Below are positions 42,658-51,458 of a stretch of DNA of 64,000 nucleotides, in pieces. Made by a program: the position numbers and the translations under genes. Within the stretch, counting starts at the first letter, position 1, and every line of letters begins with the position of its first letter. The notes below the pieces were generated by a model. It was not told the DNA's origin and did no database searches. It worked only from the letters and a program-made list of their open reading frames with translations. Source of the stretch: an uncultured Christensenella sp. (GTDB lineage Bacteria; Bacillota; Clostridia; Christensenellales; Pumilibacteraceae); contig CAJTPT010000002.1 in the NCBI GenBank assembly GCA_910578545.1, forward strand, positions 186,001 through 250,000, in the 5' to 3' direction.

Positions 42658-44463
42658 TTAGTTATTGCCGTCGTCAACGACTTCGGGATTATCAACAACA
42701 ACATCGTCCTCGGGAGACGTAGTCGTGCCGTTCTCGTAAAGTTTGGAGAATATGTCGTTGGAAAGCTTTTGAAGCGCTTCCACAGCGTCGCGGATAGCCT
42801 CGAGGTCGTCTGTCTTGATGACCTCTTTAACGTTAGCCATCTCTTTGTTGAGCTCGGACTTTTCGTCGGCGGAAACGGTATCCCCGTTCTCGCGCAAGAA
42901 CTTTTCGATAGAGAATACAAGCATATCAGCCTGGTTTTTCGCCTCGACAACCTCTTTACGCTGCGCGTCTTCCTCGGCAAACTTTTCGGCGTCTTTTATA
43001 GCCTGATTGATTTGCGCTTCGGTAAGGTTGGTAGATGCTGTAACCGTAACGCGTTGTTCCTTGCCTGTGCCCTTATCCTTAGCGGAAACGTGGACTATAC
43101 CGTTTGCGTCAATATCGAAGGTAACCTCGATTTGAGGAACGCCGCGAGGTGCGGGCGGAATGCCGCCGAGCTCGAAGCGTGCAAGCGTCTTGTTGTGAGC
43201 GGCGATTTCACGCTCGCCCTGCAATACGTGAATGTCAACCGAGGGCTGATTGTCGGTAGCAGTCGAGAAGACCTGAGACTTTTTGGTAGGGATAGTGGTA
43301 TTTCTCGGAATAAGCTTAGTGAATATTCCGCCGACGGTTTCGATACCGAGGGAAAGCGGCGTAACGTCCAGAAGCAATACGTCCTTAACCTCGCCCGCAA
43401 GAACGCCGCCCTGAATAGCCGCGCCAACAGCAACACATTCGTCAGGGTTTATGCCCTTGAACGGCTCTTTTCCGGAAAGCTTGCGAACAGCGTCCACAAC
43501 AGCGGGAATACGAGTCGAACCGCCGACAAGTATAACCTTATCGATATCGTTGTTGGTGTAGCCTGCGTCCGCCATAGCTTTTTTGGTAAGCTCAATCGAA
43601 CGGTCGATAAGCTTTTGGGAAAGCGCCTCGAATTTAGCACGGGTAATCTCGTACTCAAGGTGCTTGGGTCCGGTCGCGTCCGCAGTGATGAACGGCAAGC
43701 TGACAGTGGTCTTTTGCGTGCCTGAAAGGTCGATCTTCGCCTTTTCCGCCGCTTCCTTAAGACGTTGCATAGCCATACGGTCTTTGCTGAGGTCTATGCC
43801 TTGATCGTTCTTGAACTGCTGAACGAGATAATCGATAATAACTTGGTCGAAGTCGTCACCGCCGAGATGTGTATCACCGGCAGTTGCGATAACCTCAAAA
43901 ACTCCGTCGCCGATTTCCAAAATGGAAATATCAAACGTACCACCGCCAAGGTCGTAAATAAATACCTTTTGGCTGGAGTTTTGCCCCTTGTCCAAGCCGT
44001 AAGCAAGCGCGGCCGCCGTAGGCTCGTTGATTATACGCAAAACTTCGAGACCGGCAATCTTGCCCGCGTCCTTTGTTGCCTGACGCTGAGAGTCGTTGAA
44101 GTATGCCGGAACGGTAATAACCGCTTGCGAAACGGTTTCACCGAGATAGGACTCCGCGTCCTTCTTGAGCTTTGTCAAAATCATAGCGGAAATCTCTTGC
44201 GGCGAATAGTCTTTTTTGTCGATGTTGACCTTTCTCGACGTACCCATATCGCGCTTTATGGAAATAATCGTTCTGTCGGGGTTAGCAACAGCCTGACGCT
44301 TAGCGACCTGTCCGACAAGTCTTTCGCCGTCTTTTGCAAAGCCGACGACGGACGGAGTTGTACGACCGCCTTCCGCATTGGGAATAACGACGGGCTCACC
44401 GCCCTCGAGCACGGCCACACACGAGTTGGTAGTACCTAAGTCGATACCAATAATTTTGCCCAT
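42658..44463 (-). CDS. dnaK: Chaperone DnaK (Hsp70)
   Basis: DnaK is the ATP-driven Hsp70. Signatures are GIDLGTTNSCVAVLEGG, the YFNDSQRQATKDAG region, IYDLGGGTFDISILE, VGGSTRIPAV and the substrate-domain segment LLLDVTPLSLGIETVGG. It has 601 residues and a short acidic tail. GGAGG precedes the ATG. It lies between grpE and dnaJ in the HrcA-controlled operon. Confidence 0.98.
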   Translation of the reverse strand: MGKIIGIDLGTTNSCVAVLEGGEPVVIPNAEGGRTTPSVVGFAKDGERLVGQVAKRQAVANPDRTIISIKRDMGTSRKVNIDKKDYSPQEISAMILTKLKKDAESYLGETVSQAVITVPAYFNDSQRQATKDAGKIAGLEVLRIINEPTAAALAYGLDKGQNSSQKVFIYDLGGGTFDISILEIGDGVFEVIATAGDTHLGGDDFDQVIIDYLVQQFKNDQGIDLSKDRMAMQRLKEAAEKAKIDLSGTQKTTVSLPFITADATGPKHLEYEITRAKFEALSQKLIDRSIELTKKAMADAGYTNNDIDKVILVGGSTRIPAVVDAVRKLSGKEPFKGINPDECVAVGAAIQGGVLAGEVKDVLLLDVTPLSLGIETVGGIFTKLIPRNTTIPTKKSQVFSTATDNQPSVDIHVLQGEREIAAHNKTLARFELGGIPPAPRGVPQIEVTFDIDANGIVHVSAKDKGTGKEQRVTVTASTNLTEAQINQAIKDAEKFAEEDAQRKEVVEAKNQADMLVFSIEKFLRENGDTVSADEKSELNKEMANVKEVIKTDDLEAIRDAVEALQKLSNDIFSKLYENGTTTSPEDDVVVDNPEVVDDGNN

Positions 44464-44506
44464 AATATAAATCCTCCAAAAATTTTTTAACTAATTATAT
44501 ATTGTA

Positions 44507-45064
44507 CTAATTGGCAACTCTTACGATGCTGTGTCGTAAAATTCTGTCGCCTAATCGGTAGCCCTTGTTATAAACCTCGACTATCATATTGACTTTGGTC
44601 GGGTCGTTGGTCTTGGTCTGCATAACGGCGTTGTGCAGATTTGGATCGAATTGCTGTCCGAGTGCGGGGATTTCTTCCACGCCGAACGAAGTCAAAACGT
44701 CCACTATACGGCGGTAAATCATTTTAACGCCCTCGGCGATCTTTTCGTCCGTAATGGTCTGAATCGCCTGCTTTAAAACGTCAAGCTCAGGAATTATTTT
44801 TTCCAAAACGGCGCACATACCGTCCTCTTTAAGCTTTTTGTTGTTCTCGTTCATACGCTTGCGGTAGTTATCAAAATCCGCCTGCATACGGTTGACCAGG
44901 TTAGAAAGCTCCTCCGATCTCGCCTTTTCCTTAACGGCAATAGCTTGAGCAATGCTAAGCTGTTGCGTCACGGTCTGCAATTGGTTTTGCATGGCGATGT
45001 AGTCTTCCACCGAGCCCCCGATACCGGGCAACTCTCGGGTGCGCTCTCTCGTCTTTTCGTCCAT
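44507..45064 (-). CDS. grpE: Nucleotide exchange factor GrpE
   Basis: GrpE releases ADP from DnaK. A long N-terminal helix (to about residue 90) with NLVNRMQADFDNYRKRM leads to the C-terminal beta domain with GVEEIPALGQQFDPNLHNAV and VYNKGYRLGDRILRHSIVRVA. Length is 185 residues. CGGAGGAAC precedes the ATG. It follows hrcA by 24 bases. Confidence 0.97.
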   Translation of the reverse strand: MDEKTRERTRELPGIGGSVEDYIAMQNQLQTVTQQLSIAQAIAVKEKARSEELSNLVNRMQADFDNYRKRMNENNKKLKEDGMCAVLEKIIPELDVLKQAIQTITDEKIAEGVKMIYRRIVDVLTSFGVEEIPALGQQFDPNLHNAVMQTKTNDPTKVNMIVEVYNKGYRLGDRILRHSIVRVAN

Positions 45065-45088
45065 TAGTTCCTCCGTTCCAAAAATTTT

Positions 45089-46198
45089 TTATTCGTCCGC
45101 ATCGGAATTTAGCATTGTCGAAGCGTATTCGTCTTCCGAGCCTTCCGCCGCGCCGTCGCCGCTCTGCGTGCTTTCGCCCGCAGGAAGCATTTGCACGGTT
45201 CTAGACAGATAGTCCAGCACGGAAACGACTTTGGAATAGTCCATTCTTATCGGGCCTATAACGCCCGCGTTTCCGACAGTGACGCCGCCTATATTATATG
45301 AGGCGGTTACAATCGCACATTCCGGCATACCCTCGCGAATCTCGTTATCCCTGCCGATTTTGAATGTGATATTGACGTCATCCGAGTTTTGAAGCACAGG
45401 GATGAGCTCCTCTTTGGCGTCCAAGAACTCCAGCATGGCTTTTGCTTTTTTAAGGTTGGAGTATTCCGGCTGTTCGAGGATTTTTGCACTACCCTCCAAA
45501 ACGATATCGGAAAACAACTCGTCATGTGAATATGATTTGAAGATACGAAGTATTGTAGCAAAAACCCGTTCGTACTCCTTTTTGACCTTTTTGACGGTTT
45601 TGTTGGGATGCTTGTTAATCTCACTGATTTTAAATCCCGCAAACGACTCGGTAACGAATTTGGAAACCTGTTCGCAGTATTCGTCCGTAACCCCGCTACC
45701 AATATGCACAGTCGTATCTTTTAGCACTCCCATATTTGTAACTATTATAATGAGCGCAGAAGAATCGGTTATCCTGACGATTTTTATATTAAGAATAGTG
45801 GCGTCGTTCGGATTATGCACATAAGCGACCGACGTGAGATTGGTAATTTCCGATATTACCTTTGCCGTGTTTTTGAGCACATCGTCAAGCTCGGTGATTT
45901 TTTTGTTAAAGTACCTTTTGACAATCTTAAGCTCGGACCGAGAAAGCTTGCGCCGCGGCATTAGCTTTTCCACATACAGCCTGTACGCGTCGGCGGTGGG
46001 AACTCTACCCGCAGACGTATGCGGTTGAGCGAGATATCCCATTTCCTCCAAAGCCGCCATCTCGTTACGAATAGTAGCGGATGACAATGCGGGCAAATGC
46101 TTTTCTTTGATTTCGGCACTGGAAACGGGCTGACAGCTTTCTATATAACCGTCGACAACAGCTTGAAGTATTCTTTCTTTTCTGCTTGTCAAACCCAT
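45089..46198 (-). CDS. hrcA: Heat-inducible transcription repressor HrcA
   Basis: HrcA represses the dnaK operon by binding the CIRCE element. It has an N-terminal winged helix (TSRKERILQAVVDGYIESCQPVSSAEI, LSSATIRNEMAALEEMGYLAQPHTSAGRVPT), then a GAF-like dimerisation domain with an inserted segment and the conserved VGNAGVIGPIRMDYSKV near the end. An acidic, probably disordered tail of about 30 residues follows. I chose ATG 46198 (MGLTSRK), and a TTG seven codons upstream is possible. The CIRCE element is 28 bases above the start. Confidence 0.96.
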   Translation of the reverse strand: MGLTSRKERILQAVVDGYIESCQPVSSAEIKEKHLPALSSATIRNEMAALEEMGYLAQPHTSAGRVPTADAYRLYVEKLMPRRKLSRSELKIVKRYFNKKITELDDVLKNTAKVISEITNLTSVAYVHNPNDATILNIKIVRITDSSALIIIVTNMGVLKDTTVHIGSGVTDEYCEQVSKFVTESFAGFKISEINKHPNKTVKKVKKEYERVFATILRIFKSYSHDELFSDIVLEGSAKILEQPEYSNLKKAKAMLEFLDAKEELIPVLQNSDDVNITFKIGRDNEIREGMPECAIVTASYNIGGVTVGNAGVIGPIRMDYSKVVSVLDYLSRTVQMLPAGESTQSGDGAAEGSEDEYASTMLNSDADE

Positions 46199-46225
46199 TT
46201 GTATATATCCGATTATCAAAAAAAT

Positions 46226-46252
46226 TTAGCAATCACATCTCTTGACTGCTAA
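46226..46252. promoter_or_regulatory. Degenerate CIRCE element (HrcA operator)
   Basis: TTAGCAATC - 9 bases - GACTGCTAA. The consensus is TTAGCACTC-N9-GAGTGCTAA, so each arm has one change at the same symmetric position. It overlaps the predicted transcription start of hrcA, as expected for a repressor site. Confidence 0.85.
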
Positions 46253-46256
46253 ACAA

Positions 46257-46285
46257 ATTTTATCACATACCTTTACCTTTGTCAA
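46257..46285 (-). promoter_or_regulatory. Sigma-A promoter of the hrcA-grpE-dnaK-dnaJ operon
   Basis: Minus strand: perfect TTGACA (46280-46285), 17-base spacer, TAAAAT (46257-46262). The CIRCE element follows directly. Confidence 0.85.
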
Positions 46286-46375
46286 TCGTTTTTTGTCAAA
46301 ATTATTATATCTTTTTCCAAAAATAGTATGCGGTTAAAAACTCACACACTATATATACAAATAGTTACGAAATTA

Positions 46376-46960
46376 TTATTTTTTAGCTACGTCTTTACAC
46401 GGTGCATAAATAATCACGTCAGTACCGCAATCGACTATAATACCGCCTTTTGGGGTCTTAGTCGCCTTGTTTATCATAAACGCGTCGGCAACCGAGCAAA
46501 ATACATTGTACATGAGCGGCATAAAAACCATAGGGAAAAACTCTGCCGGAATTAATATACAAAGAGGTATAAACAGCGCACAGTAAAAAACAAAAGGAAA
46601 CGACACCACAAAGAAGTATTGGGATTTATTAAAAATAATATCGGGCGATCCACAGTACGCAGCGAGCTTTCCGAACTTTACAGTCGGAATCTTTCCCCTG
46701 CATATGATAACGGCAAAAGCATGCGCAAACTCATGCACGTACGGATAAATCAAACAGTTTACAACACCGCACAATACGTATATAAAATATAATCCGCCCG
46801 GCTCTCCAAGCATGCGCAAACAATAATTAACCGTTATTCCGACAGCGCTTGTTATAACAATGGAAATAAACGCAAAAGCGTTGAGCTTATGCAGCATTTT
46901 GAATTTCGGGTCGGATAAATCCAACCTGTTTACGGCTTTATATTCCAAGTTTTTTTGCAT
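46376..46960 (-). CDS. DUF3267 family putative membrane zinc metalloprotease
   Basis: This 194-residue integral membrane protein has about five helices. The segment YPYVHEFAHAFAVII contains HEFAH, the HExxH zinc site of DUF3267 proteins, which are distant relatives of M50 site-2 proteases. The following KFGKLAAYCGSPDIIFNKSQYFFVVSFPFV matches the usual order of that family. A third zinc ligand may be the Asp in CSVADAFM. Function is unknown. AGGTGATTTA precedes the ATG. It sits between hemW and hrcA, where those genes are usually adjacent. Confidence 0.8.
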   Translation of the reverse strand: MQKNLEYKAVNRLDLSDPKFKMLHKLNAFAFISIVITSAVGITVNYCLRMLGEPGGLYFIYVLCGVVNCLIYPYVHEFAHAFAVIICRGKIPTVKFGKLAAYCGSPDIIFNKSQYFFVVSFPFVFYCALFIPLCILIPAEFFPMVFMPLMYNVFCSVADAFMINKATKTPKGGIIVDCGTDVIIYAPCKDVAKK

Positions 46961-46999
46961 TAAATCACCTGTCGATTATTTTATCAAAAAACATAAAGT

Positions 47000-48100
47000 T
47001 TAGTCAAGCATCAAGTCCTCTATGATTCCGTTCATAACAAACATGTACTTTGGCGAAATTCTAACAGAATTATCGGAAACGCAAATCAGTCCGTCCTTTT
47101 GCATACGTTCAACCGTTTTACTATTCCTCTCGACAAACGAATAACCGAAACGGCGCTCAAAATCGTTGATGTCAATACCATTTTCGGTGCGCAACGCGAG
47201 CATTACGTACTCGTTGAATTTATCTTTACCGGTCAAATCGTACCGAGTCGGCGTCGGATCCGAAATATATTCATTGATATTGTCCGAATGCGCATAACGA
47301 ATACCGTCGCCGTCATATCCATGCGCGGCAACACCAAATCCCAAGTACGGCTCGCAATGCCAATACTTTAAATTATGCCGACTGAACGCACCCTCTTTTG
47401 CAAAATTGCTCACCTCGTATCGATTAAAACCATTATTACCGAGCAATTCAGCCGCATACTCATATAACTCGGCTATGTAATCGTCTGACGGACTGTAGTT
47501 TTCGGATTTTAACGGTGTGCCATCCTCAACAGTCAACGCATAAACCGACGCATGACGACAGTATTCCGATATCATTTCGACCGACCGCTTAACATCATCC
47601 TTTGTTTGATTAGGCAAACCGAGAATGACATCAGACGAGATATTGTCAAAGTAATCACGCAACAGTTTTACCGCATTTAAATAATCGGTATACGTATGAA
47701 TACGCCCTATGGATTTTAAAACGCAATCGCTTGACGACTGCAACCCCATACTCACCCTGTTAATTCCACTGTTAACGCATTCCTCTATAAACTCGATATC
47801 CACGCTTTCGGGATTACATTCGACGGTTATCTCGGCGTTATTCGACACGCAAAAGCTATTCTTTACTGCGGACATAACATCTGAAATACCACCGCGAAAC
47901 AAACAAGACGGCGTGCCACCGCCTATATAAACCGTATCTGCTTTTATTCCGCTATTTCGATAGCACGTGATTTCGTCAGTCAACACGCGAAGGTATGCTC
48001 TTTGCTGAGAAAAATCCGGCGTCGAAACAAAAGCGCAATATTTGCACTTTGATTTACAAAACGGGATATGAATATAAATACCGTATGTGCGCCCCGTCAT
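47000..48100 (-). CDS. hemW: HemW, radical-SAM heme chaperone
   Basis: HemW (formerly called HemN-like or YqeR) binds heme and an iron-sulfur cluster and is thought to deliver heme to membrane enzymes. The radical-SAM cysteines are in IHIPFCKSKCKYCAFVS. The downstream YIGGGTPSCL and VECNPESV are present, while the extra C-x-x-F-C residue pattern of true HemN is absent. Length is 366 residues. It overlaps lepA by 4 bases, in the common lepA-hemW-hrcA order. Confidence 0.94.
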   Translation of the reverse strand: MTGRTYGIYIHIPFCKSKCKYCAFVSTPDFSQQRAYLRVLTDEITCYRNSGIKADTVYIGGGTPSCLFRGGISDVMSAVKNSFCVSNNAEITVECNPESVDIEFIEECVNSGINRVSMGLQSSSDCVLKSIGRIHTYTDYLNAVKLLRDYFDNISSDVILGLPNQTKDDVKRSVEMISEYCRHASVYALTVEDGTPLKSENYSPSDDYIAELYEYAAELLGNNGFNRYEVSNFAKEGAFSRHNLKYWHCEPYLGFGVAAHGYDGDGIRYAHSDNINEYISDPTPTRYDLTGKDKFNEYVMLALRTENGIDINDFERRFGYSFVERNSKTVERMQKDGLICVSDNSVRISPKYMFVMNGIIEDLMLD

Positions 48101-49902
48101 TTTTTGTCGTTATCGAGCTTAAGTACCGACATAAATGCCTCGGACGGGATTTCCACCGTACCGAACTGCCGCATACGTTTTTTGCCTTCCTTCTGTTTTT
48201 CCAACAGTTTCTTTTTGCGTGTAACGTCACCACCGTAGCACTTTGCAAGAACGTCCTTGCGAAGCGCTTTTATTGTTTCGCGTGCGATGACCTTGCCGCC
48301 GATTGCCGCTTGAATGGGAATTTCAAATAGCTTGCGCGGAATTACGTCCTTTAGTTTTTCCGCCATAGCTCTTCCACGCGAATAGGCTTTTTCGCGGTGG
48401 ACAATAATACTGAGTGCGTCGCAAATCTCGCCGTTAAGCATAATATCTAACTTAACGAGATCGCTCGTACGATATCCCGCTTGCTCGTAATCAAAGCTTG
48501 CGTACCCACGTGAGCGGCTTTTAAGTCCGTCAAAAAAGTCATAAACAATCTCGTTTAGCGGCATTGTGTACGTTAAGAGCACACGCGTTTTTTCTATATA
48601 CGTCATATTAACGTACTCGCCGCGCTTGTCCTGACACAAATCCATAATCGGGCCGATGTATTCGGGCGGAGTGTAAATGGACGCCGTAACTACGGGCTCT
48701 TCCATATGCTCGATCTCGCCCGCAGGCGGCAGGTTGGACGGGTTGGTAACTTCAATCATGCCCGAGCCTGTATACACCTTATAAACAACGCCAGGAGCTG
48801 TAGTAATAATATCGAGATCGAACTCACGCTCGAGTCGCTCTTCGATGATTTCCATGTGCAACAGTCCCAAAAAACCGCAACGGAATCCGAAGCCGAGTGC
48901 GGACGAGGTTTCGGGTTCGTAAAAGAGCGACGCGTCGTTCAGCTTAAGCCGCTCGAGTGCGCCCTTTAAATCCTCGTATTTCGATCCGTCGGCAGGATAA
49001 ATTCCGCTGTACACAACAGGCTTAACCTTTTTGTAACCGGGGCAAGGCTCTGCCGTAGGATTGTCGGCAAATGTTATGGTGTCGCCGGGCGCGGTATCGG
49101 CTATCGACTTAATCGACGCACACAAATACCCTACGTCGCCCGCCGATAACATTGCGATTGGCACGGGCTTAGGCTGAAATACACCTACTTCCGTAACGTC
49201 GTACATCTTACCGGTCGACATCATGGTTATTTTATCGCCTGCTTTTACTTTGCCGTCGACTACTCGGATAAGACAAACCGCACCCTTATAGTTGTCGTAA
49301 TACGAATCAAAAATAAGCGATTTAAGCGGCTTTTCCACGTCGCCGCTCGGCGGCGGGACTTGCTCGACCACCGCGCGCAAAACGTCGTCAATATTAATGC
49401 CTTCCTTGGCGGAAATGCACGGCGCTTGATCGGCGGGCAGACCGATAATATCTTCTATTTCCTTTTTAACCTCTTCGGGTCTAGCCGCCGGCAAATCGAT
49501 TTTGTTTATTACCGGACAAATCTCAAGGTTGTTGTCGAGCGCGAGATAAACGTTGGCAAGCGTTTGAGCTTCCACGCCCTGCGCCGCATCGACAACGAGA
49601 ACGGCGCCTTCGCATGCGGCAAGACTGCGCGACACTTCGTAGGTAAAGTCGACGTGCCCCGGTGTGTCGATAAGGTTAAGCGTATACCGATCGCCGTTGT
49701 ACTCGTAGAACATTCTGACAGGCGTAAGCTTAATAGTAATTCCGCGCTCACGTTCTATATCCATGCTGTCGAGCATTTGGTCTGACAGCTCGCGCTTAGT
49801 AAGCGTAGCGGTGCTTTCCATCAAACGGTCGGCAAGCGTGGATTTTCCATGGTCTATATGCGCAATAATACAAAAATTGCGTATATGCTTTTGATTATTC
49901 AT
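48097..49902 (-). CDS. lepA: Elongation factor 4 (LepA)
   Basis: LepA is a ribosome-associated GTPase related to EF-G, with a role in 30S biogenesis or translocation under stress. The G domain has AHIDHGKSTLADRL, DTPGHVDFTYEVSRSL and NKIDLPAA. The LepA-specific C-terminal domain contains DVLAKCYGGDVTRKKKLLEKQKEGKKRM. The 601-residue length is normal. No ribosome binding site is visible, and a promoter lies so close that the mRNA may start at the AUG (see the 49909-49937 entry). Confidence 0.97.
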   Translation of the reverse strand: MNNQKHIRNFCIIAHIDHGKSTLADRLMESTATLTKRELSDQMLDSMDIERERGITIKLTPVRMFYEYNGDRYTLNLIDTPGHVDFTYEVSRSLAACEGAVLVVDAAQGVEAQTLANVYLALDNNLEICPVINKIDLPAARPEEVKKEIEDIIGLPADQAPCISAKEGINIDDVLRAVVEQVPPPSGDVEKPLKSLIFDSYYDNYKGAVCLIRVVDGKVKAGDKITMMSTGKMYDVTEVGVFQPKPVPIAMLSAGDVGYLCASIKSIADTAPGDTITFADNPTAEPCPGYKKVKPVVYSGIYPADGSKYEDLKGALERLKLNDASLFYEPETSSALGFGFRCGFLGLLHMEIIEERLEREFDLDIITTAPGVVYKVYTGSGMIEVTNPSNLPPAGEIEHMEEPVVTASIYTPPEYIGPIMDLCQDKRGEYVNMTYIEKTRVLLTYTMPLNEIVYDFFDGLKSRSRGYASFDYEQAGYRTSDLVKLDIMLNGEICDALSIIVHREKAYSRGRAMAEKLKDVIPRKLFEIPIQAAIGGKVIARETIKALRKDVLAKCYGGDVTRKKKLLEKQKEGKKRMRQFGTVEIPSEAFMSVLKLDNDKK

Positions 49903-49908
49903 AAGTAA

Positions 49909-49937
49909 ATTATATCATATCGTTCAAAAAACAGCAA
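49909..49937 (-). promoter_or_regulatory. Promoter of lepA predicting a leaderless mRNA
   Basis: Minus strand: -35 TTGCTG (49932-49937), 17-base spacer, perfect TATAAT (49909-49914). Only six bases (TTACTT) separate the -10 box from the lepA ATG, so transcription should begin at or beside the start codon. Confidence 0.65.
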
Positions 49938-49955
49938 TAAAAATCAATTAATAGC

Positions 49956-49967
49956 GCAAAATTTTGC
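49956..49967. promoter_or_regulatory. Palindrome in the lepA/GDPD divergent region
   Basis: GCAAAATTTTGC is a perfect 12-base palindrome midway between the two divergent promoters, inside a longer near-symmetric stretch (49951-49970). It could be an operator acting on both. AT-rich chance symmetry is possible. Confidence 0.3.
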
Positions 49968-49995
49968 TATATTTATTAAAAGTGTCTAAAATCAA

Positions 49996-50024
49996 TTGTA
50001 AAATAAATAAAAAGATGATATAAT
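49996..50024 (+). promoter_or_regulatory. Promoter of the GDPD gene predicting a near-leaderless mRNA
   Basis: -35 TTGTAA (49996-50001), 17-base spacer, perfect TATAAT (50019-50024). The ATG is at 50034, nine bases after the -10 box, so the leader would be only 2-4 bases. No Shine-Dalgarno sequence is present. Confidence 0.65.
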
Positions 50025-50033
50025 TGTATTGAT

Positions 50034-50780
50034 ATGGAAACAAAAACTTCCTGGGTATTGAATAACCCAATCGCCCATCGCGGCTTACACAATTTTGAAT
50101 TTCCCGAGAACTCGCTTCCCGCTTTTGATAATGCAGTAAATCACGGTTTTGCCATAGAGCTTGACGTTCGTCTCATCGACGACAATACCGTAATCGTATT
50201 TCACGACGAAAAACTCAGCCGTATCGCCAATCACGACGGCTACGTATCAAACCTTAAGGCGTCCGATTTAAAGGACATACGCCTTTGTAAAACGGAATAC
50301 GGCATTCCTACGTTTGAGCAAGTTTTGGAAACAGTCAACGGAAAGGTCCCGCTTTTGATTGAAATTAAAAAATCCGAACAATCTTACGCTCTGGAAGAGC
50401 GCGTGATAGAAATGCTTAAACCTTATAACGGCGAGTATGCGGTGCAGTCATTCGACCCACTGTCAATGCAGTTTTTCTATAAAAATGCACCTCAAATCAT
50501 GCGCGGACAGCTTTCCTCTTACTTTCATCACGCCGATTTAGACGTGCCGCGCCGTGAAAAAAAGCGGTTAAAAAAGCTGAAGTACAATGATATATCCCAC
50601 CCTGATTTTATTGCGTACAAGGTAACAAATCTTCCCAATAAGTACGTAACCAACGCAGGACTTCCGGTTCTTGCGTGGACAATTAGAAGCGAGCTTGTAG
50701 CACAAAAAGCACAAAAGATTTGCGATAACTACATCTTTGAAGGTTTTATTCCACAAAAACCGTTGCAAAACAACGAATGA
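50034..50780 (+). CDS. Glycerophosphodiester phosphodiesterase family protein
   Basis: GDPD enzymes cut glycerophosphodiesters to glycerol 3-phosphate and an alcohol. The TIM-barrel catalytic residues are visible: the His-Arg and Glu of PIAHRGLHNFEFPENSLPAF, the ELDVRL acidic pair and the VFHDEKL histidine. LLIEIKKSE and the late VLAWTIRSE fit too. It has 248 residues and no signal peptide, so it acts in the cytoplasm. It is cotranscribed with the GtrA-like gene 12 bases downstream, hinting at lipid or cell-envelope metabolism. Confidence 0.93.
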   Translation: METKTSWVLNNPIAHRGLHNFEFPENSLPAFDNAVNHGFAIELDVRLIDDNTVIVFHDEKLSRIANHDGYVSNLKASDLKDIRLCKTEYGIPTFEQVLETVNGKVPLLIEIKKSEQSYALEERVIEMLKPYNGEYAVQSFDPLSMQFFYKNAPQIMRGQLSSYFHHADLDVPRREKKRLKKLKYNDISHPDFIAYKVTNLPNKYVTNAGLPVLAWTIRSELVAQKAQKICDNYIFEGFIPQKPLQNNE

Positions 50781-50792
50781 TAAACTGCATTT

Positions 50793-51317
50793 ATGAAGAA
50801 AGAGTTTTTTGAACTTCTAAAAAAACAAACGACTCTCGAGTTTTTAAAATCAATAGCGGTGGGACTTGCATCCAGCGCCGTTGATTTTTTGTTAACCGCG
50901 GTTTTTCTTTACGCTCACGGGCATGATTTTTACGTTGGATTTTGGGGCGTATTCTCGGGTGCAACTGTGGGAAACGTTCCGTATTCCCCTACGTTTTCCG
51001 TTTACATAACAGCCACCGTTATCGGCTTTATTTCCGCCGTATTCGTCAACTATGTTCTTTCGTTAATATTTGTTTACAAATATGGGAATGTCGGCAAAAA
51101 CAAGTACGGGTTTATTAAGTTTATGTTTTTTTCGGCAATCGGGTTGGGCTTGACGTCGCTCGGCAGTTGGATCGGTTACGACGTTATAGGCGGAAATATT
51201 TGGATTGTCAAACTCATCGTTCAATTCATCGTATTTGTATACAACTTCATGATGCGTAAATTATTTATATTCAACGTCAACTTTATACGCGACGATGAAA
51301 ACACAATCAATTTATAA
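50793..51317 (+). CDS. GtrA-like family membrane protein
   Basis: This 174-residue protein has four membrane helices. GtrA-like proteins are thought to flip lipid-linked sugars. FLKSIAVGLASSAVDFLLTAVFL is the expected first helix with its Asp. VIGFISAVFVNYVLSLIFVY contains the family's N-Y motif, and VYNFMMRKLFIF is the usual ending. A longer-than-usual loop (about 30 residues) separates helices 1 and 2. Clear homology, unknown cargo. Confidence 0.88.
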   Translation: MKKEFFELLKKQTTLEFLKSIAVGLASSAVDFLLTAVFLYAHGHDFYVGFWGVFSGATVGNVPYSPTFSVYITATVIGFISAVFVNYVLSLIFVYKYGNVGKNKYGFIKFMFFSAIGLGLTSLGSWIGYDVIGGNIWIVKLIVQFIVFVYNFMMRKLFIFNVNFIRDDENTINL

Positions 51318-51385
51318 CGTACACACAAAAAAAACGCTCGGTTTTAAGGGTGTGTTCCATAGGGAATGAAAAAACGAATAACGAT

Positions 51386-51420
51386 AAAGAACTCTTGAAC
51401 AAATTGTTCAAGAGTTCTTT
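51386..51420. terminator. Bidirectional intrinsic terminator
   Basis: AAAGAACTCTTGAACAA (51386-51402) is exactly complementary to TTGTTCAAGAGTTCTTT (51404-51420), and T5 follows on the plus strand. It serves the GDPD-gtrA unit and, from the other side, the convergent phosphorylase gene. Confidence 0.85.
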
Positions 51421-51458
51421 TTGCTTGAATTAAGTAAGCTAAATTGAAATTTATCGTT

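Noticed and set aside
42769..43725. Long open frame (318 codons) antisense to dnaK, and a similar one antisense to dnaJ (41734-42645)
   Set aside because: They mirror the codon pattern of strongly biased genes on the other strand and show no family features or ribosome binding sites.
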